The notes beneath the pieces are model-generated. The model saw only the letters and a list, made by a program, of their open reading frames with translations, did no database searches and was not told where the DNA came from. DNA of 64,000 bases from Bacillus sp. ISL-18 (GTDB taxonomy: Bacteria; Bacillota; Bacilli; Bacillales; Cytobacillaceae): the NCBI RefSeq assembly GCF_018613415.1, contig NZ_JAGGQG010000013.1, forward strand, positions 102,694 to 166,693, in the 5' to 3' direction. The position numbers and the translations under genes are program-made. Position 1 is the stretch's first letter. Each line of letters opens with the position of its first letter. Shown piece by piece: positions 44,261 through 53,264 of this stretch.

Positions 44261-45031
44261 TTGTGTTTGATTCTGTTTGCTTATCGTGTTCATAAGGAGT
44301 ATCCACTAATTGTTGCGGCAAATCGCGATGAATTTTATCGACGGTCAACCGCTCCTGCACACTTTTGGGAGGACCATCCTGAAATTCTGGCAGGAAGGGA
44401 CCTGGAAAAAATGGGCACGTGGATGGGAGTGACCACTAGCGGGCGCTTTGCGGCTTTGACTAATTACCGCAATCCAAAAGAAGCAACGGAGGGAAAGCGT
44501 TCACGCGGAGAATTAGTGGCGGATGCCTTGAAATATAAAGGAAATATAGAAGGATATATGCAGCATCTTGCAACACATAATCACTTGTATCCTGGTTATA
44601 ACTTATTGGCAGGTGATGGGCAAAATTTATATTATTATTCGAATGTCGGTCAAAAACTGGAAAAATTAAAGCCTGGTATATATGGAGTGAGTAACCAGTT
44701 ATTAAATAGTAACTGGCCAAAGGTAGAAAAGGGAAAGGCCGGTTTAGCTCACATCATAAAGGAACACACCAATGATATGACTGAAAAATTGTTTGCCCTT
44801 CTGCAAAATGCGGATCCCGCCCCGGATGAAGCTCTTCCACGTACAGGTGTAACATTGGAATGGGAACGGATGCTTTCGCCGTTGTTTATTGAGAGTGAGC
44901 ACTATGGAACGAGAAGTTCAACGGTGATGTTCATGACAGGGACAAAGCTTCAATATATAGAAAGAGTCTATACAGAGAACGGCGAAAATACCCAACCATA
45001 TACGATTGAGCTGTTTGAAAAAGAAAACTAA
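44261..45031 (+). CDS. NRDE (TANGO2) family protein
   Basis: Protein of 256 residues, start TTG with AGGTGGTG upstream. The N-terminal MCLILFAYR...VAANRDEFYRR gives the NRDE motif that names the family; Cys2 resembles an Ntn-hydrolase nucleophile. The C-terminal ERMLSPLFIESEHYGTRSSTVM is also conserved. TANGO2 relatives are linked to heme handling in other organisms. The role in bacilli is not established. It is a single-gene unit closed by a strong hairpin. Confidence 0.88.
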   Translation: MCLILFAYRVHKEYPLIVAANRDEFYRRSTAPAHFWEDHPEILAGRDLEKMGTWMGVTTSGRFAALTNYRNPKEATEGKRSRGELVADALKYKGNIEGYMQHLATHNHLYPGYNLLAGDGQNLYYYSNVGQKLEKLKPGIYGVSNQLLNSNWPKVEKGKAGLAHIIKEHTNDMTEKLFALLQNADPAPDEALPRTGVTLEWERMLSPLFIESEHYGTRSSTVMFMTGTKLQYIERVYTENGENTQPYTIELFEKEN

Positions 45032-45078
45032 TCAAACGTAATTAGGCAGGAAGATGGAAAGGTAGAGTACGAAAATTA

Positions 45079-45136
45079 AAAAACCAGAAGAAGGAGCACT
45101 TTTTTTAAAAGTGTTCCCTTTTCAGGTTTTTTTTGG
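45079..45136 (+). terminator. Long terminator after the NRDE gene
   Basis: AAAAACC-GA-AGAAGGAGCACTTTT pairs, with a few interruptions, with AAAAGTGTTCCCTTTT-C-AGGTTTTT; Ts follow. Confidence 0.75.
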
Positions 45137-45158
45137 AGAGGGGTGAACATACTTGTCC

Positions 45159-45440
45159 TTACACCCCAATTACATTCAATGACTGGCGCAGTCCTTCTAG
45201 AGCAAACCCTGTTAAATACCTAAAAACAAATATAGCGACAATTGGTGAGATATCAATAGGTCCCAATGGAGGAATGAAACGTCTAAAAATGCTTAAATAT
45301 GGTTCGACGAGCTTAGAAATCCACATGCCAATCTTGGTGGATTGAAATTGTGGAAACCAGGAACCAAAAATCGATATTAAGATAAGCCAATAATAAATTT
45401 CAAAAGCATATTGTCCAATTTGCAAAATGTATAATCCCAA
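45159..45440 (-). CDS. YggT family membrane protein
   Basis: Small membrane protein of 93 residues with two hydrophobic regions (ILQIGQYAFEIYYWLILIS and ISPIVAIFVFRYLTGFAL) around the family motif PYLSIFRRFIPPLGPIDISP. Start TTG at 45440 with GGGGAGA upstream. YggT proteins are often near cell-division genes, but here it stands alone. Function is poorly defined. A plus-strand frame over the same bases was rejected. Confidence 0.88.
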   Translation of the reverse strand: MGLYILQIGQYAFEIYYWLILISIFGSWFPQFQSTKIGMWISKLVEPYLSIFRRFIPPLGPIDISPIVAIFVFRYLTGFALEGLRQSLNVIGV

Positions 45441-45896
45441 TTTATATCTCCCCGTCTTTTAGAGTTTTATTATAAGTACAAACTTCGTAAGATACATATA
45501 TATACGACTAAGCCCACTAAAGGTTTCATAATTCTAATTGATATCATAAAATGCTATTTATACTGAACCCCTGTTAGATAAAAATATCATACGGGAAAGC
45601 CGTAGTGACAAGGCCTTTAATGGGTTTATTATTCCATAAATAACTTAACAAATCCTTAAATTCAACGGTTGGCGAATGAAAAATATTAATCAAACGTTTA
45701 ATTAATTCAGCAACAAAACTAATCAAACGTTTGATTAGATCTTGGACAACATTGATAAATCAACATTATTTGCCCATATAAGATAACTAATCAAACGTTT
45801 AGTTAAATGGATATTATAGGTAAGTTTTTAAATGGCTAAAAAGGGAACTTATTTACTAAGTGATATATACTATAAGTGAGAAAGGACGTGAGTAGA
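45441..45896. promoter_or_regulatory. Gene-free region with a cluster of ATCAAACGTTT palindromes upstream of lemA
   Basis: About 456 bases hold three copies of one operator-like motif: ATTAATCAAACGTTTAATTA (45685, one mismatch between arms), the perfect 20-base palindrome CTAATCAAACGTTTGATTAG (45719-45738), and an imperfect copy at 45788-45805. A related site with CTAAT/ATTAG arms occurs at 45029-45046 after the NRDE gene. The tcyP leader has the identical 14-base core. The last copy is about 90 bases before lemA. Cooperative repression of lemA is inferred. Confidence 0.6.
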
Positions 45897-46472
45897 TTGA
45901 AAAAAGGTTGGTTAGGAATAGGAATTGTGGTCGCTGTGATTGTTATCTTCGGCCTCATGTTTATGTCCAGCTATAACAGCTTTGTCAATCTAGAAGAAGA
46001 CGTGAATCAGTCGCATGCTCAAATCGAAAATCAACTCCAGCGAAGGCTCGATTTAATACCAAACTTAGTCAATACTGTAAAAGGCTATGCAGCACATGAA
46101 AAAGAAGTCATTGCCTCGATCTCAGATGCACGTGCAAAGCTTGCCGGAGCAAAAACCCCCGAGGAAGAAGCGACCGCTAACGATCAATTATCCGGTGCAT
46201 TAAGCCGCTTGCTTGTTGTCGTTGAAAATTATCCAAACCTTAAAGCGGACCAGCAATTTACCCAGTTGATGGATGAACTGGCGGGAACCGAAAACAGAAT
46301 AGCAGTTGCGCGTAAGGATTATAATGAGCAAGTTGCTAAATTTAATAAAAAAGTAAAAAGATTCCCAGGCTCGATCATTGCAGGAATCGGCGGGTTTGAT
46401 CAAAAAGAATATTTTAAAGCAGCCCCCCAAGCTCAAGAAGCCCCAAAAGTTGATTTTGGAGGCAATGGGTAA
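45897..46472 (+). CDS. LemA family protein
   Basis: Membrane-anchored coiled-coil protein of about 191 residues. TTG at 45897 is chosen because AAAGGACG precedes it; the frame opens at 45876. One N-terminal TM segment (WLGIGIVVAVIVIFGLMFM), then the LemA helical bundle (NSFVNLEEDVNQSHAQIENQ, RRLDLIPNLVNTVKGYAAHE, ENYPNLKADQQF, ENRIAVARKDYNE). Its last base is shared with the next gene, so the two are translationally coupled. LemA-TPM pairs are common in bacteria; their biochemical role is unsettled. Confidence 0.92.
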   Translation: MKKGWLGIGIVVAVIVIFGLMFMSSYNSFVNLEEDVNQSHAQIENQLQRRLDLIPNLVNTVKGYAAHEKEVIASISDARAKLAGAKTPEEEATANDQLSGALSRLLVVVENYPNLKADQQFTQLMDELAGTENRIAVARKDYNEQVAKFNKKVKRFPGSIIAGIGGFDQKEYFKAAPQAQEAPKVDFGGNG

Positions 46473-47212
46473 TGAAAGCAAAACGGATCTTCAGCTTCTT
46501 ATTGGTTTTTACCACGTTATTTCTGTGTACAGCCCGTGCACTTGCTGAGGATGTCCAAATACCTGCTCCCGTCGGAGATATTTATGTACAAGATTTTGCC
46601 CATGTCCTAAATGAAACAGAAAAAGCTGAATTAATCAAAATAGGCAGGAACATCGAAGATCAGACAACCGCACAGGTCGCTGTGATGACTGTTGAAACGA
46701 TTGGCGATAAAACCATTGAAGAATATGCGAATGAGGCATTTCGTCAATATGGAATCGGCAGCAAAAAAGAGGACAATGGGGTCCTGCTTGTTTTATCAAT
46801 GAAGGAACACAAAATTCGGATTGAGGTTGGCTACGGCCTAGAAGGAAGAATTCCCGATGCGAAAGCCGGCCGAATTCTGGATCAATATGCGATTCCTTAT
46901 TTAAAAAATAACCAGCCAAACCAGGCTGTAACGGAAACTTACAAAGCACTCGCCAAAGAAGTTCTGGCGGAATATAACGGTGAGAATGGACAAAAAACGG
47001 TGCCAAAGGATGAAGGAATCGGAATCCCATCTTGGCTGATCGTCATCATTGTTTTGGTTGTTGTCTTCCTTGATTTTAAATTTTTCGGAGGCACACTTAC
47101 CTATTTACTCCTCTCCATATTATCCCGCGGCGGCGGAAGAGGCGGTGGCGGCGGATCCCGCGGCGGCGGCGGCGGTTCCTCTGGCGGCGGAGGAGCAAGC
47201 CGAGGCTGGTGA
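46472..47212 (+). CDS. TPM-domain membrane protein (YgcG family)
   Basis: Protein of 246 residues: signal peptide (ending near ARALAED), a TPM domain (about 35-165; VQDFAHVLNETEKAEL, DNGVLLVLSMKEHKIRIEVGYGLEG), one TM segment (about 187-212) and a glycine/serine-rich tail (RGGGRGGGGGSRGGGGGSSG) ending in SRGW. The topology places the TPM domain outside the cell, with the Gly-rich tail after the membrane span, as in many bacterial TPM proteins. It partners the LemA protein encoded immediately upstream. Confidence 0.92.
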   Translation: MKAKRIFSFLLVFTTLFLCTARALAEDVQIPAPVGDIYVQDFAHVLNETEKAELIKIGRNIEDQTTAQVAVMTVETIGDKTIEEYANEAFRQYGIGSKKEDNGVLLVLSMKEHKIRIEVGYGLEGRIPDAKAGRILDQYAIPYLKNNQPNQAVTETYKALAKEVLAEYNGENGQKTVPKDEGIGIPSWLIVIIVLVVVFLDFKFFGGTLTYLLLSILSRGGGRGGGGGSRGGGGGSSGGGGASRGW

Positions 47213-47221
47213 TGCCAGCAA

Positions 47222-47254
47222 AAAAAGATGCTCTCTAGTTGAGGGCATCTTTTT
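47222..47254. terminator. Terminator after the TPM gene
   Basis: AAAAAGATGC / GCATCTTTTT with a 13-base loop. It also overlaps the end of the dedA remnant on the other strand. Confidence 0.8.
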
Positions 47255-47627
47255 CTAACTTCATTCCTTTTCTTTTCTTCAGATAGGAATAGGACAGGAG
47301 GATTCCTACTAGGAAAAAAACAATGATATAGATACTATATCTTGAAAAATAGGTTCCTACATAGACCCAATTTTCACCAAGTATTCTGCCAAGAGAAATA
47401 AAGGCAAAGCACCATAACAATGCTCCTAAATAAGCATACAAGGCGAACTTTTTATAAGAGAAATGGTTAATTCCTGCGAGATAGGCAGTAATATGCCGAA
47501 CTCCTGGAATAAAAAAACCTATAACAAGAAGGAATGGGCCGAATTTATTGAATAATTTCTTCGTTCGTTCAATTTTTGCCTCACTGATATGGAGCTTTGG
47601 ACCAAACTTATGTAAAAATGGCGCAGA
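47235..47627 (-). pseudogene. DedA-family protein, C-terminal half (inverted relative to the N-terminal half)
   Basis: A minus-strand frame, open from 47651 to the stop at 47235, encodes about 130 recognisable residues of a DedA/SNARE-associated membrane protein. Key parts are KFGPKLHISEAKIERTKKLF, FFIPGVRHITAYLAGINHF, and two final TM segments. It has no N-terminal region and no start signal. The missing N-terminal portion lies just to the right on the opposite strand (47686-47869). Together the halves cover nearly a whole DedA protein, so a local inversion with loss of some 15 codons is the simplest reading. Confidence 0.8.
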
Positions 47628-47685
47628 ATTTTTGCAGATAATAGATATTAGCTAAATTTTAGAATGGAATATAGGAAGTGTAACG

Positions 47686-47869
47686 ATGGATTACTTAAAT
47701 CATCTTATTGAACACTTTGGCTATCTTGGAATTATTTTCGCCTTGGTCGGTGGAATTATTGGCTTGCCAATTCCTGATGAGTCTTCTTACTTATGTTGGC
47801 TATAATATTTTCGAGGGAAAACTAGCGTACCTACCCTCACTCCTATGTGCCTATTTTGGAACTTTTATG
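47686..47869 (+). pseudogene. DedA-family protein, N-terminal fragment with frameshift
   Basis: ATG at 47686 follows AGGAAGTG and encodes MDYLNHLIEHFGYLGIIFAL...GLPIPDE, the start of a DedA protein with its P-x-P-x-E loop. The frame then shifts (net loss of two bases after GATGAG) and stops at 47805. The other frame continues with LLTYVGYNIFEGKLAYLPSL and CAYFGTFM before similarity ends. The downstream GH36 gene starts 71 bases later. The fragment cannot make a functional protein. Confidence 0.8.
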
Positions 47870-47940
47870 TATGCCTTGACACCATTTTCCACTTCAGTCG
47901 TGAATATAGTGAAGTAAATGTCTGTTTTAGGAGTGGTCTG

Positions 47941-50127
47941 ATGCCGATTGAATGGAATGAAGAAGAGCAGCTATTTCATTTGTATAATGGCAGAATCAGT
48001 TACATGATTCAACTTGTCTATGGAAAATATTTAGCGCATGTATATTGGGGGAGTAGGGTTCAAATGCTTCAGCCCTCAGCGATCCTTCCATTTAAAGGAA
48101 GAGCCTTTTCGCCGATGAATGAACCGGCTGACCCCCGTTTTTCGCTTGATACCCTGCCGCAGGAATATCCGGCCTTTGGAAATGGCGACTTCCGAACGCC
48201 GGCCTATCAGCTTCAAGCACCTGATGGGTCAACGGTCACTGAATTTGTCTATGATTCACATGAAATTTTTAAAGGAAAGCCTCGCTTGATTGGGTTGCCA
48301 ATGGCCTATGTGGAGAAGGAGGATGAGGCAGACACGCTGGTGATCACACTGGTAGATTCCATGCTAGGTGTTGGACTGAACTTGCATTATACGATTTACC
48401 GTGATTTTGAAGTGATAACGAGGTCGGTCTCCTTTGAAAATTTAGGCAGCCGTGAGGTGAAGATAGAAAAATGTATGAGCATGTCTGTAGATTTTCATGA
48501 CTCGAACTGGGACTGGCTTCATCTTCAGGGAACTTGGGCTAGAGAACGGCAGATAGAACGCCGCACGATGACCCACGGTGTTCAATCCATTTCTTCCACA
48601 AGGGGTGCGAGCAGTCATCAACAGAATCCTTTTCTGGCGTTATTATCAAAAGATGCCACGGAAGACCATGGCAAGGTTTATGGTATGAGTCTTGTCTATA
48701 CCGGGAATTTTCAGGCCTCCATTGAGGTCGATCCCTTTGAAATCACCCGAATCGGCATGGGGATTAATTCATTTAATTTTTCTTGGGCTTTAACGGCAGG
48801 CGAAATTTTTCAAACACCAGAGGTGATGATGGTCTATTCTTCAGAGGGTTTGGGCGGAATGTCGAGAACTTTTCATAAAATGATTCGGAGCCGGATCTGC
48901 CGGGGTGTTTATCGGGACAGAGCACGACCTATCCTCATTAATAATTGGGAAGCGACCTACTTTCATTTCACTGAAAAAAAGTTAAAGGAAATTGCTGATG
49001 CTGCAAAGGGACTTGGCGTTGAACTGTTTGTTTTAGATGATGGCTGGTTTGGCCGTCGTGATAATGCGAAGAGTTCACTCGGAGATTGGAAGGTTAATCG
49101 AAGAAAACTGCCCAATGGATTAAACGGATTAGCCCGTTATCTCAACGGGAAAGGGATGCAATTCGGTTTGTGGGTCGAGCCGGAAATGGTTTCGCCGGAT
49201 AGTGATTTGTACCGCAGGCATCCGGACTGGTGTCTGCATGTACCGGGGAGGAATCGAACTCTTTCGAGAAATCAGCTTGTTCTAGATTTAAGCCGGAATG
49301 ATGTATGTGAATGGCTGATTGATACGCTCACGACACTTTTTCAAAGTGCCCCGATTTCCTATGTAAAATGGGACATGAACCGAAATATGACAGAAGTGGG
49401 GTCAGCTGCATTGCCCCCGGAAAGGCAGAAGGAGACCGCCCATCGCTATATGCTCGGGTTGTACCGGATAGTAGGGGAATTAACGTCAAGATTTCCAGAG
49501 ATTTTGTTTGAAAGCTGTTCGGGCGGGGGCGGCCGCTTTGACCTAGGGATGCTTTATTACATGCCGCAAACCTGGACGAGTGATGATACGGATGCCGTCG
49601 AAAGGCTGAAAATTCAATATGGAACAAGTATCGTTTATCCAGCCATCACGATGGGTGCCCATGTATCAGATGTCCCCAATCATCAGGTTGGCAGGGTGAC
49701 GCCATTACGGATGAGGTGTCATGTCGCAATGGCAGCCAATCTTGGTTTTGAATTAAATGTTGATAAACTAAGCAAGGAAGATCGGGAGTTAGTCAAGAAG
49801 GAAATCCAACTTTATCATCAAATAAAAGAGATTGTCCTTTTTGGTGATTTGTATCGGCTGTGGAGCCCTTTTGAGGGGATGGATACCGCTTGGATGTATG
49901 TAGGACACGATCAAAAGCAAGCTGTGGTATTTTATTATAAAGCGCTGGCAACGCCAAATCCACCTTTTTTACGATTAAGATTACGGGGGCTGAATCCACA
50001 GCTTAAATACAAAATTGATAACGAAGACAGGGTTTTTTATGGGGATGAGCTGCTGAAGATTGGGTTTACCTTACCGTTGATAAAGGAAGACTTTTTCTCT
50101 GAAATTTATTGCTTAGATAGCTGCTAA
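47941..50127 (+). CDS. Alpha-galactosidase, GH36
   Basis: Cytosolic enzyme of about 728 residues, the usual size of tetrameric bacterial GH36. ATG at 47941 follows AGGAGTGG; the frame runs back to 47845 through the dedA debris. The N-terminal beta-supersandwich (about 1-310) precedes the barrel. The nucleophile Asp is in VKWDMNR and the acid/base Asp in WTSDDTDAVERL; FVLDDGWFG and ESCSGGGGRFD are conserved binding loops. It releases galactose from raffinose-family sugars or galactomannan. No raffinose transporter adjoins it, so it probably works with galactose pathways elsewhere in the window. Confidence 0.95.
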   Translation: MPIEWNEEEQLFHLYNGRISYMIQLVYGKYLAHVYWGSRVQMLQPSAILPFKGRAFSPMNEPADPRFSLDTLPQEYPAFGNGDFRTPAYQLQAPDGSTVTEFVYDSHEIFKGKPRLIGLPMAYVEKEDEADTLVITLVDSMLGVGLNLHYTIYRDFEVITRSVSFENLGSREVKIEKCMSMSVDFHDSNWDWLHLQGTWARERQIERRTMTHGVQSISSTRGASSHQQNPFLALLSKDATEDHGKVYGMSLVYTGNFQASIEVDPFEITRIGMGINSFNFSWALTAGEIFQTPEVMMVYSSEGLGGMSRTFHKMIRSRICRGVYRDRARPILINNWEATYFHFTEKKLKEIADAAKGLGVELFVLDDGWFGRRDNAKSSLGDWKVNRRKLPNGLNGLARYLNGKGMQFGLWVEPEMVSPDSDLYRRHPDWCLHVPGRNRTLSRNQLVLDLSRNDVCEWLIDTLTTLFQSAPISYVKWDMNRNMTEVGSAALPPERQKETAHRYMLGLYRIVGELTSRFPEILFESCSGGGGRFDLGMLYYMPQTWTSDDTDAVERLKIQYGTSIVYPAITMGAHVSDVPNHQVGRVTPLRMRCHVAMAANLGFELNVDKLSKEDRELVKKEIQLYHQIKEIVLFGDLYRLWSPFEGMDTAWMYVGHDQKQAVVFYYKALATPNPPFLRLRLRGLNPQLKYKIDNEDRVFYGDELLKIGFTLPLIKEDFFSEIYCLDSC

Positions 50128-50238
50128 TTCCAAATAAAAAAGTGAAAATTTTTAATATTGTCTATAAATTAACTTTCTCGAAGATTAAAATGGTAATTAA
50201 GATAGATTACTAGCTTCAATGTGATGGAGGAGAACAGA

Positions 50239-51600
50239 ATGAATCTTTATGATGAATTGTTAGCGATGATCGGGGATAGTGAGCGCGTGTCAATCAATGA
50301 AACCCTTTTAGAACAGCATAGTAAAGGGGAGGCATACCATCCGCCATTCAGCCCGGATGCCGTCGTGTTTCCTAAGTCAAAAGAGGAGGTAAGCCGGATT
50401 GTTCAATTTGCGGGTGAACATTCTATTCCCCTAGTCCCCTACGGGGCGGGGACAAGCTTGGAAGGGCAAATTATTCCGGTTCAGGGGGGCATAAGTCTTA
50501 ATTTCAGTCTAATGAATCAAATCGTCTCGATCCGGCCTGATGACTTTCAGGTCATCGTCCAGCCAGGGGTGACTAGAAATCAGCTCAATCAAGCCTTGAA
50601 AAAGCATGGGCTGTTTTTTCCAACGGATCCAGGGGCAGATGCATCGATTGGCGGAATGGCCGCGACGAATGCAAGTGGTACCAACAGCGTGAAATACGGG
50701 GTGATGCGTGATCAAGTCCTCGGGTTAGAGGTGGTTTTAGCTAATGGGTCCATCATTCGAACAGGTGGACATTCTTTTAAATCTTCAGCAGGCTACAATT
50801 TAACAGGCTTGTTTGTCGGATCAGAAGGGACACTGGGTATTTTTACAGAGTTAACGCTAAAGCTTCGCGGGATTCCAGAGACCATATCTGCTGTGAAAGC
50901 CACGTTTCCTTCGATTGAAGCTGCAGGAAATGCGGCTGCCATTCTTTTAAAAGCAGGTCTTGCAATTGGGAGAATCGAGCTGGTTGACGAAAAAACGATT
51001 CGAGCAGTAAATCATTTTAAGAGTACTGAATTCAGGGAAGAACCAACCCTTTTCTTGGAGTTCAGCGGCAATGAACCGGAAGTTACATATAGCGTAGAAG
51101 TCATGCAAGAGATTCTAAAGGATGAGCAATGTGTTTCTTTTGAATTTGAGAATGACTCGTTAAGAAGGGCCCAATTATGGGAGGCAAGGCATCATGCAGC
51201 CTTTGCTATACAGGCCGCTAATCCTGGCAAAGTCTTAATGTTTACCGATGTCTGCGTTCCGTTATCGGAACTCGCTGGGGCCTTAAAGCAGACGAGGGGT
51301 GTCATTGAGAAATTTGGCTTAGAGGGAGCTGTTTTAGGGCATGTCGGTGATGGGAACTACCATGCCTGCCTGCCAATTGACCCGAACAGCGAAGAAGAAC
51401 TGGAAGTGGTCGAAGGAGTTCATCATCAGATTGTCTCCTATGCCCTATCCAAAGGGGGAACCTGCACCGGTGAACACGGCATCGGACTCGGCAAAAAAGC
51501 GTTCTTGCAGGAAGAACACGGAGACCTAATCCCCATCATGAAAACAATCAAAATCAACCTCGATCCCCAAAACATCCTAAACCCAGGGAAAATATTCTAA
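50239..51600 (+). CDS. FAD-linked oxidase, GlcD-like (glycolate/D-lactate oxidoreductase subunit)
   Basis: Flavoprotein of about 453 residues. ATG at 50239 follows GGAGGAG. FAD_binding_4 domain at about 40-180 with PYGAGTSLEGQ and DPGADASIGGMAATNASG; FAD_oxidase_C at about 215-452 with VLGHVGDGNYHACLPID and GEHGIGLGKK. These fit glycolate oxidase subunit D or D-lactate dehydrogenase. GlcE and GlcF partners are not adjacent, so a stand-alone D-2-hydroxyacid dehydrogenase is possible. It is bounded by a repeat and a terminator. Confidence 0.88.
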   Translation: MNLYDELLAMIGDSERVSINETLLEQHSKGEAYHPPFSPDAVVFPKSKEEVSRIVQFAGEHSIPLVPYGAGTSLEGQIIPVQGGISLNFSLMNQIVSIRPDDFQVIVQPGVTRNQLNQALKKHGLFFPTDPGADASIGGMAATNASGTNSVKYGVMRDQVLGLEVVLANGSIIRTGGHSFKSSAGYNLTGLFVGSEGTLGIFTELTLKLRGIPETISAVKATFPSIEAAGNAAAILLKAGLAIGRIELVDEKTIRAVNHFKSTEFREEPTLFLEFSGNEPEVTYSVEVMQEILKDEQCVSFEFENDSLRRAQLWEARHHAAFAIQAANPGKVLMFTDVCVPLSELAGALKQTRGVIEKFGLEGAVLGHVGDGNYHACLPIDPNSEEELEVVEGVHHQIVSYALSKGGTCTGEHGIGLGKKAFLQEEHGDLIPIMKTIKINLDPQNILNPGKIF

Positions 51601-51608
51601 AGGGTGAC

Positions 51609-51669
51609 GGTGACAGGCACCGATAAATAGTTAAACAAGGTGGAATGGTTACAAACGGTGACAGGCACC
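51609..51669. repeat. GGTGACAGGCACC-family repeat, copy 5 (two direct cores)
   Basis: Exact 13-base cores at 51609-51621 and 51657-51669 in the same orientation, 48 bases apart. Confidence 0.85.
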
Positions 51670-51692
51670 AATAAGTAGATTCACACAATAAG

Positions 51693-51742
51693 AGGGTTGG
51701 TAATGGTAAAAAGGCATCATCATTACCAACCCTTTTTTTTGT
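51693..51742 (+). terminator. Terminator between the GlcD-like gene and the remnant gene
   Basis: AGGGTTGGTAATG / CATTACCAACCCT, 13-bp perfect stem, 15-base loop, then a run of Ts. Confidence 0.85.
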
Positions 51743-51838
51743 TTAGAAATCGACGTTGTCTGGGTCTGGACCGATGCGATGGTTTTGGTTCAAACCGTCC
51801 ATTTGTTCCATTTCTGCTTTCGTTAGTTCGAAGTCAAA
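51743..51838 (-). pseudogene. Aldo/keto reductase, C-terminal remnant
   Basis: Thirty-one codons plus a stop on the minus strand encode FDFELTKAEMEQMDGLNQ followed by NHRIGPDPDNVDF, the C-terminus of a YvgN-type aldo/keto reductase (typically about 275 residues). An in-frame TAG stands directly before it and the 3' end of the MFS gene is 13 bases away, so the rest was deleted. Confidence 0.75.
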
Positions 51839-51851
51839 CTAATCGCAGCAG

Positions 51852-53059
51852 CTAAACCACTTTTAAAGCCTTATTACCCGATTCCTCACGGTCTTTCTTT
51901 TCAAGGCCTCGGCTCCAGCCTGTAAGAATGACCGCTCCTAAGACCATTAATGCTCCAATCCAAGAGGTGTGAATTAATCCAATGGAGTCGGTAATGACAC
52001 CCCCAAAGAAGGATCCAATAGCAATTCCAGCATTAAAGGCAGCGATATTAATCGCTGATGCAACATCAACTGCAGTCGGCACAAACCGCTCTGCTAACAT
52101 AACCACGTAAACTTGTAATCCAGGCACATTCATAAAAGCCAATAAGCCCATGAAAAAAATCGTAATTAATCCTGCAATCTTAAAAGGTGCCGTAAAGAGC
52201 AAAATAAATAATACAACAGCCTGGACGATAAACATATAAAACAACGCCTTAATGGGATTTTGGTTAGACAGTTTGCCGCCCACCATATTTCCGATGGCAA
52301 TCGCGACCCCATAAACAAGCAAAATCACAGCAACAGTACTTTCCTTAAAGCCTGTTATATCTTGCAAAATAGGCGATAGGTACGTAAAGACTACAAAAGT
52401 TCCGCCATATCCTAATGCAGTTATACCAAATAGCAGTAAAAGCCGACTGTTGGTTATTACTTTGAATTGGTCGCGGAACGTTGTTTGGACCGCTTTTCGT
52501 AAATCAGACGGAACAAGGATACTGTTCGCAAAGAAGGCAATTACGCCAACTGCGACGATAATAACAAACGCCATTCTCCAGCCGAATTGCTGGCCAATGA
52601 AGGTTCCAAATGGGACACCAGTAACGGTTGCCACCGTAAGGCCTGAAAACATAATCGATATCGCACTGGCTCTTCGATTCTCCGGGACCAAATCTGCAGC
52701 GATGGTGGAACCAATCGACAACCATGTGAAAAGGCCGATATCACTCGGGCCGCCAATAAAATCACAATGTTTGTTGCGCTTGCTGCCAGCCCATTGCCGA
52801 TAATAAAAACAATCATGATCCAAAGTAATAAGGTTTTACGTGACATCCTTGAAGTGAGCGATGTGAGGATAGGAGCTCCGAACATTACTCCCAAGGCATA
52901 TAAAGAAACAGTTAAGCCGGCAGTTGTAACTGATATTTGTAAATCTTTTGCTATAAGCGGCAGAAGCCCAACACTGATAAACTCCGTTGTACCAATGGCA
53001 AAGGCACTTACCGCTAATGCCAATAGTGCGAATGTACTTCTTTTTTTATCTAAGGTCAT
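51852..53059 (-). pseudogene. MFS drug-efflux-type transporter with a frameshift
   Basis: Two overlapping minus-strand frames together encode one 12-TM major facilitator protein of about 400 residues. The start is ATG 53059 with AGGAGG. The first frame runs through TTEFISVGLLPLIAKDLQ and motif A-like SLTSRMSRK to VISAFSHG. The second frame resumes with SIGSTIAADLVPENRRASAI and carries the rest to NKALKVV. The break is near 52716-52724, where loss of one or a few bases changes frame. It is divergent from an HxlR regulator, a common efflux pair in bacilli. It is either a true mutation or a sequencing error. Confidence 0.8.
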
Positions 53060-53193
53060 TTCTATTTTCCTCCTAAAAGTAGTTTTATTGCATGAATGAT
53101 TGGCTAAAAGCAATTCTATAAAAAAGAATCAAAATGTGATATTTCAACCGGCAAATGTTATTATGGGACATAGGAGTATAAAGGAAAAGTACG

Positions 53194-53243
53194 CACTTTA
53201 AAGTGATATAGACACTAAAAAGTGCGGTAGGCACTTATGGGTG
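53194..53243. promoter_or_regulatory. Three 19-bp-spaced operator sites between the MFS and HxlR genes
   Basis: CACTTTAAAGTG (53194), CACTAAAAAGTG (53213) and CACTTATGGGTG (53232) start exactly 19 bases apart. The first is a perfect palindrome and the others decay progressively. They lie in the divergent promoter region, so they are probable HxlR-family binding sites controlling both genes. Confidence 0.65.
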
Positions 53244-53264
53244 CCTATGAAAACGGAGGACTGG

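Noticed and set aside
45133..45345. Plus-strand 70-codon frame opposite YggT
   Set aside because: Antisense shadow of a conserved gene, with no family features.
47101..47210. Gly-codon-rich stretch as a GC island or repeat insertion
   Set aside because: It is the normal glycine/serine tail of a TPM-family protein.
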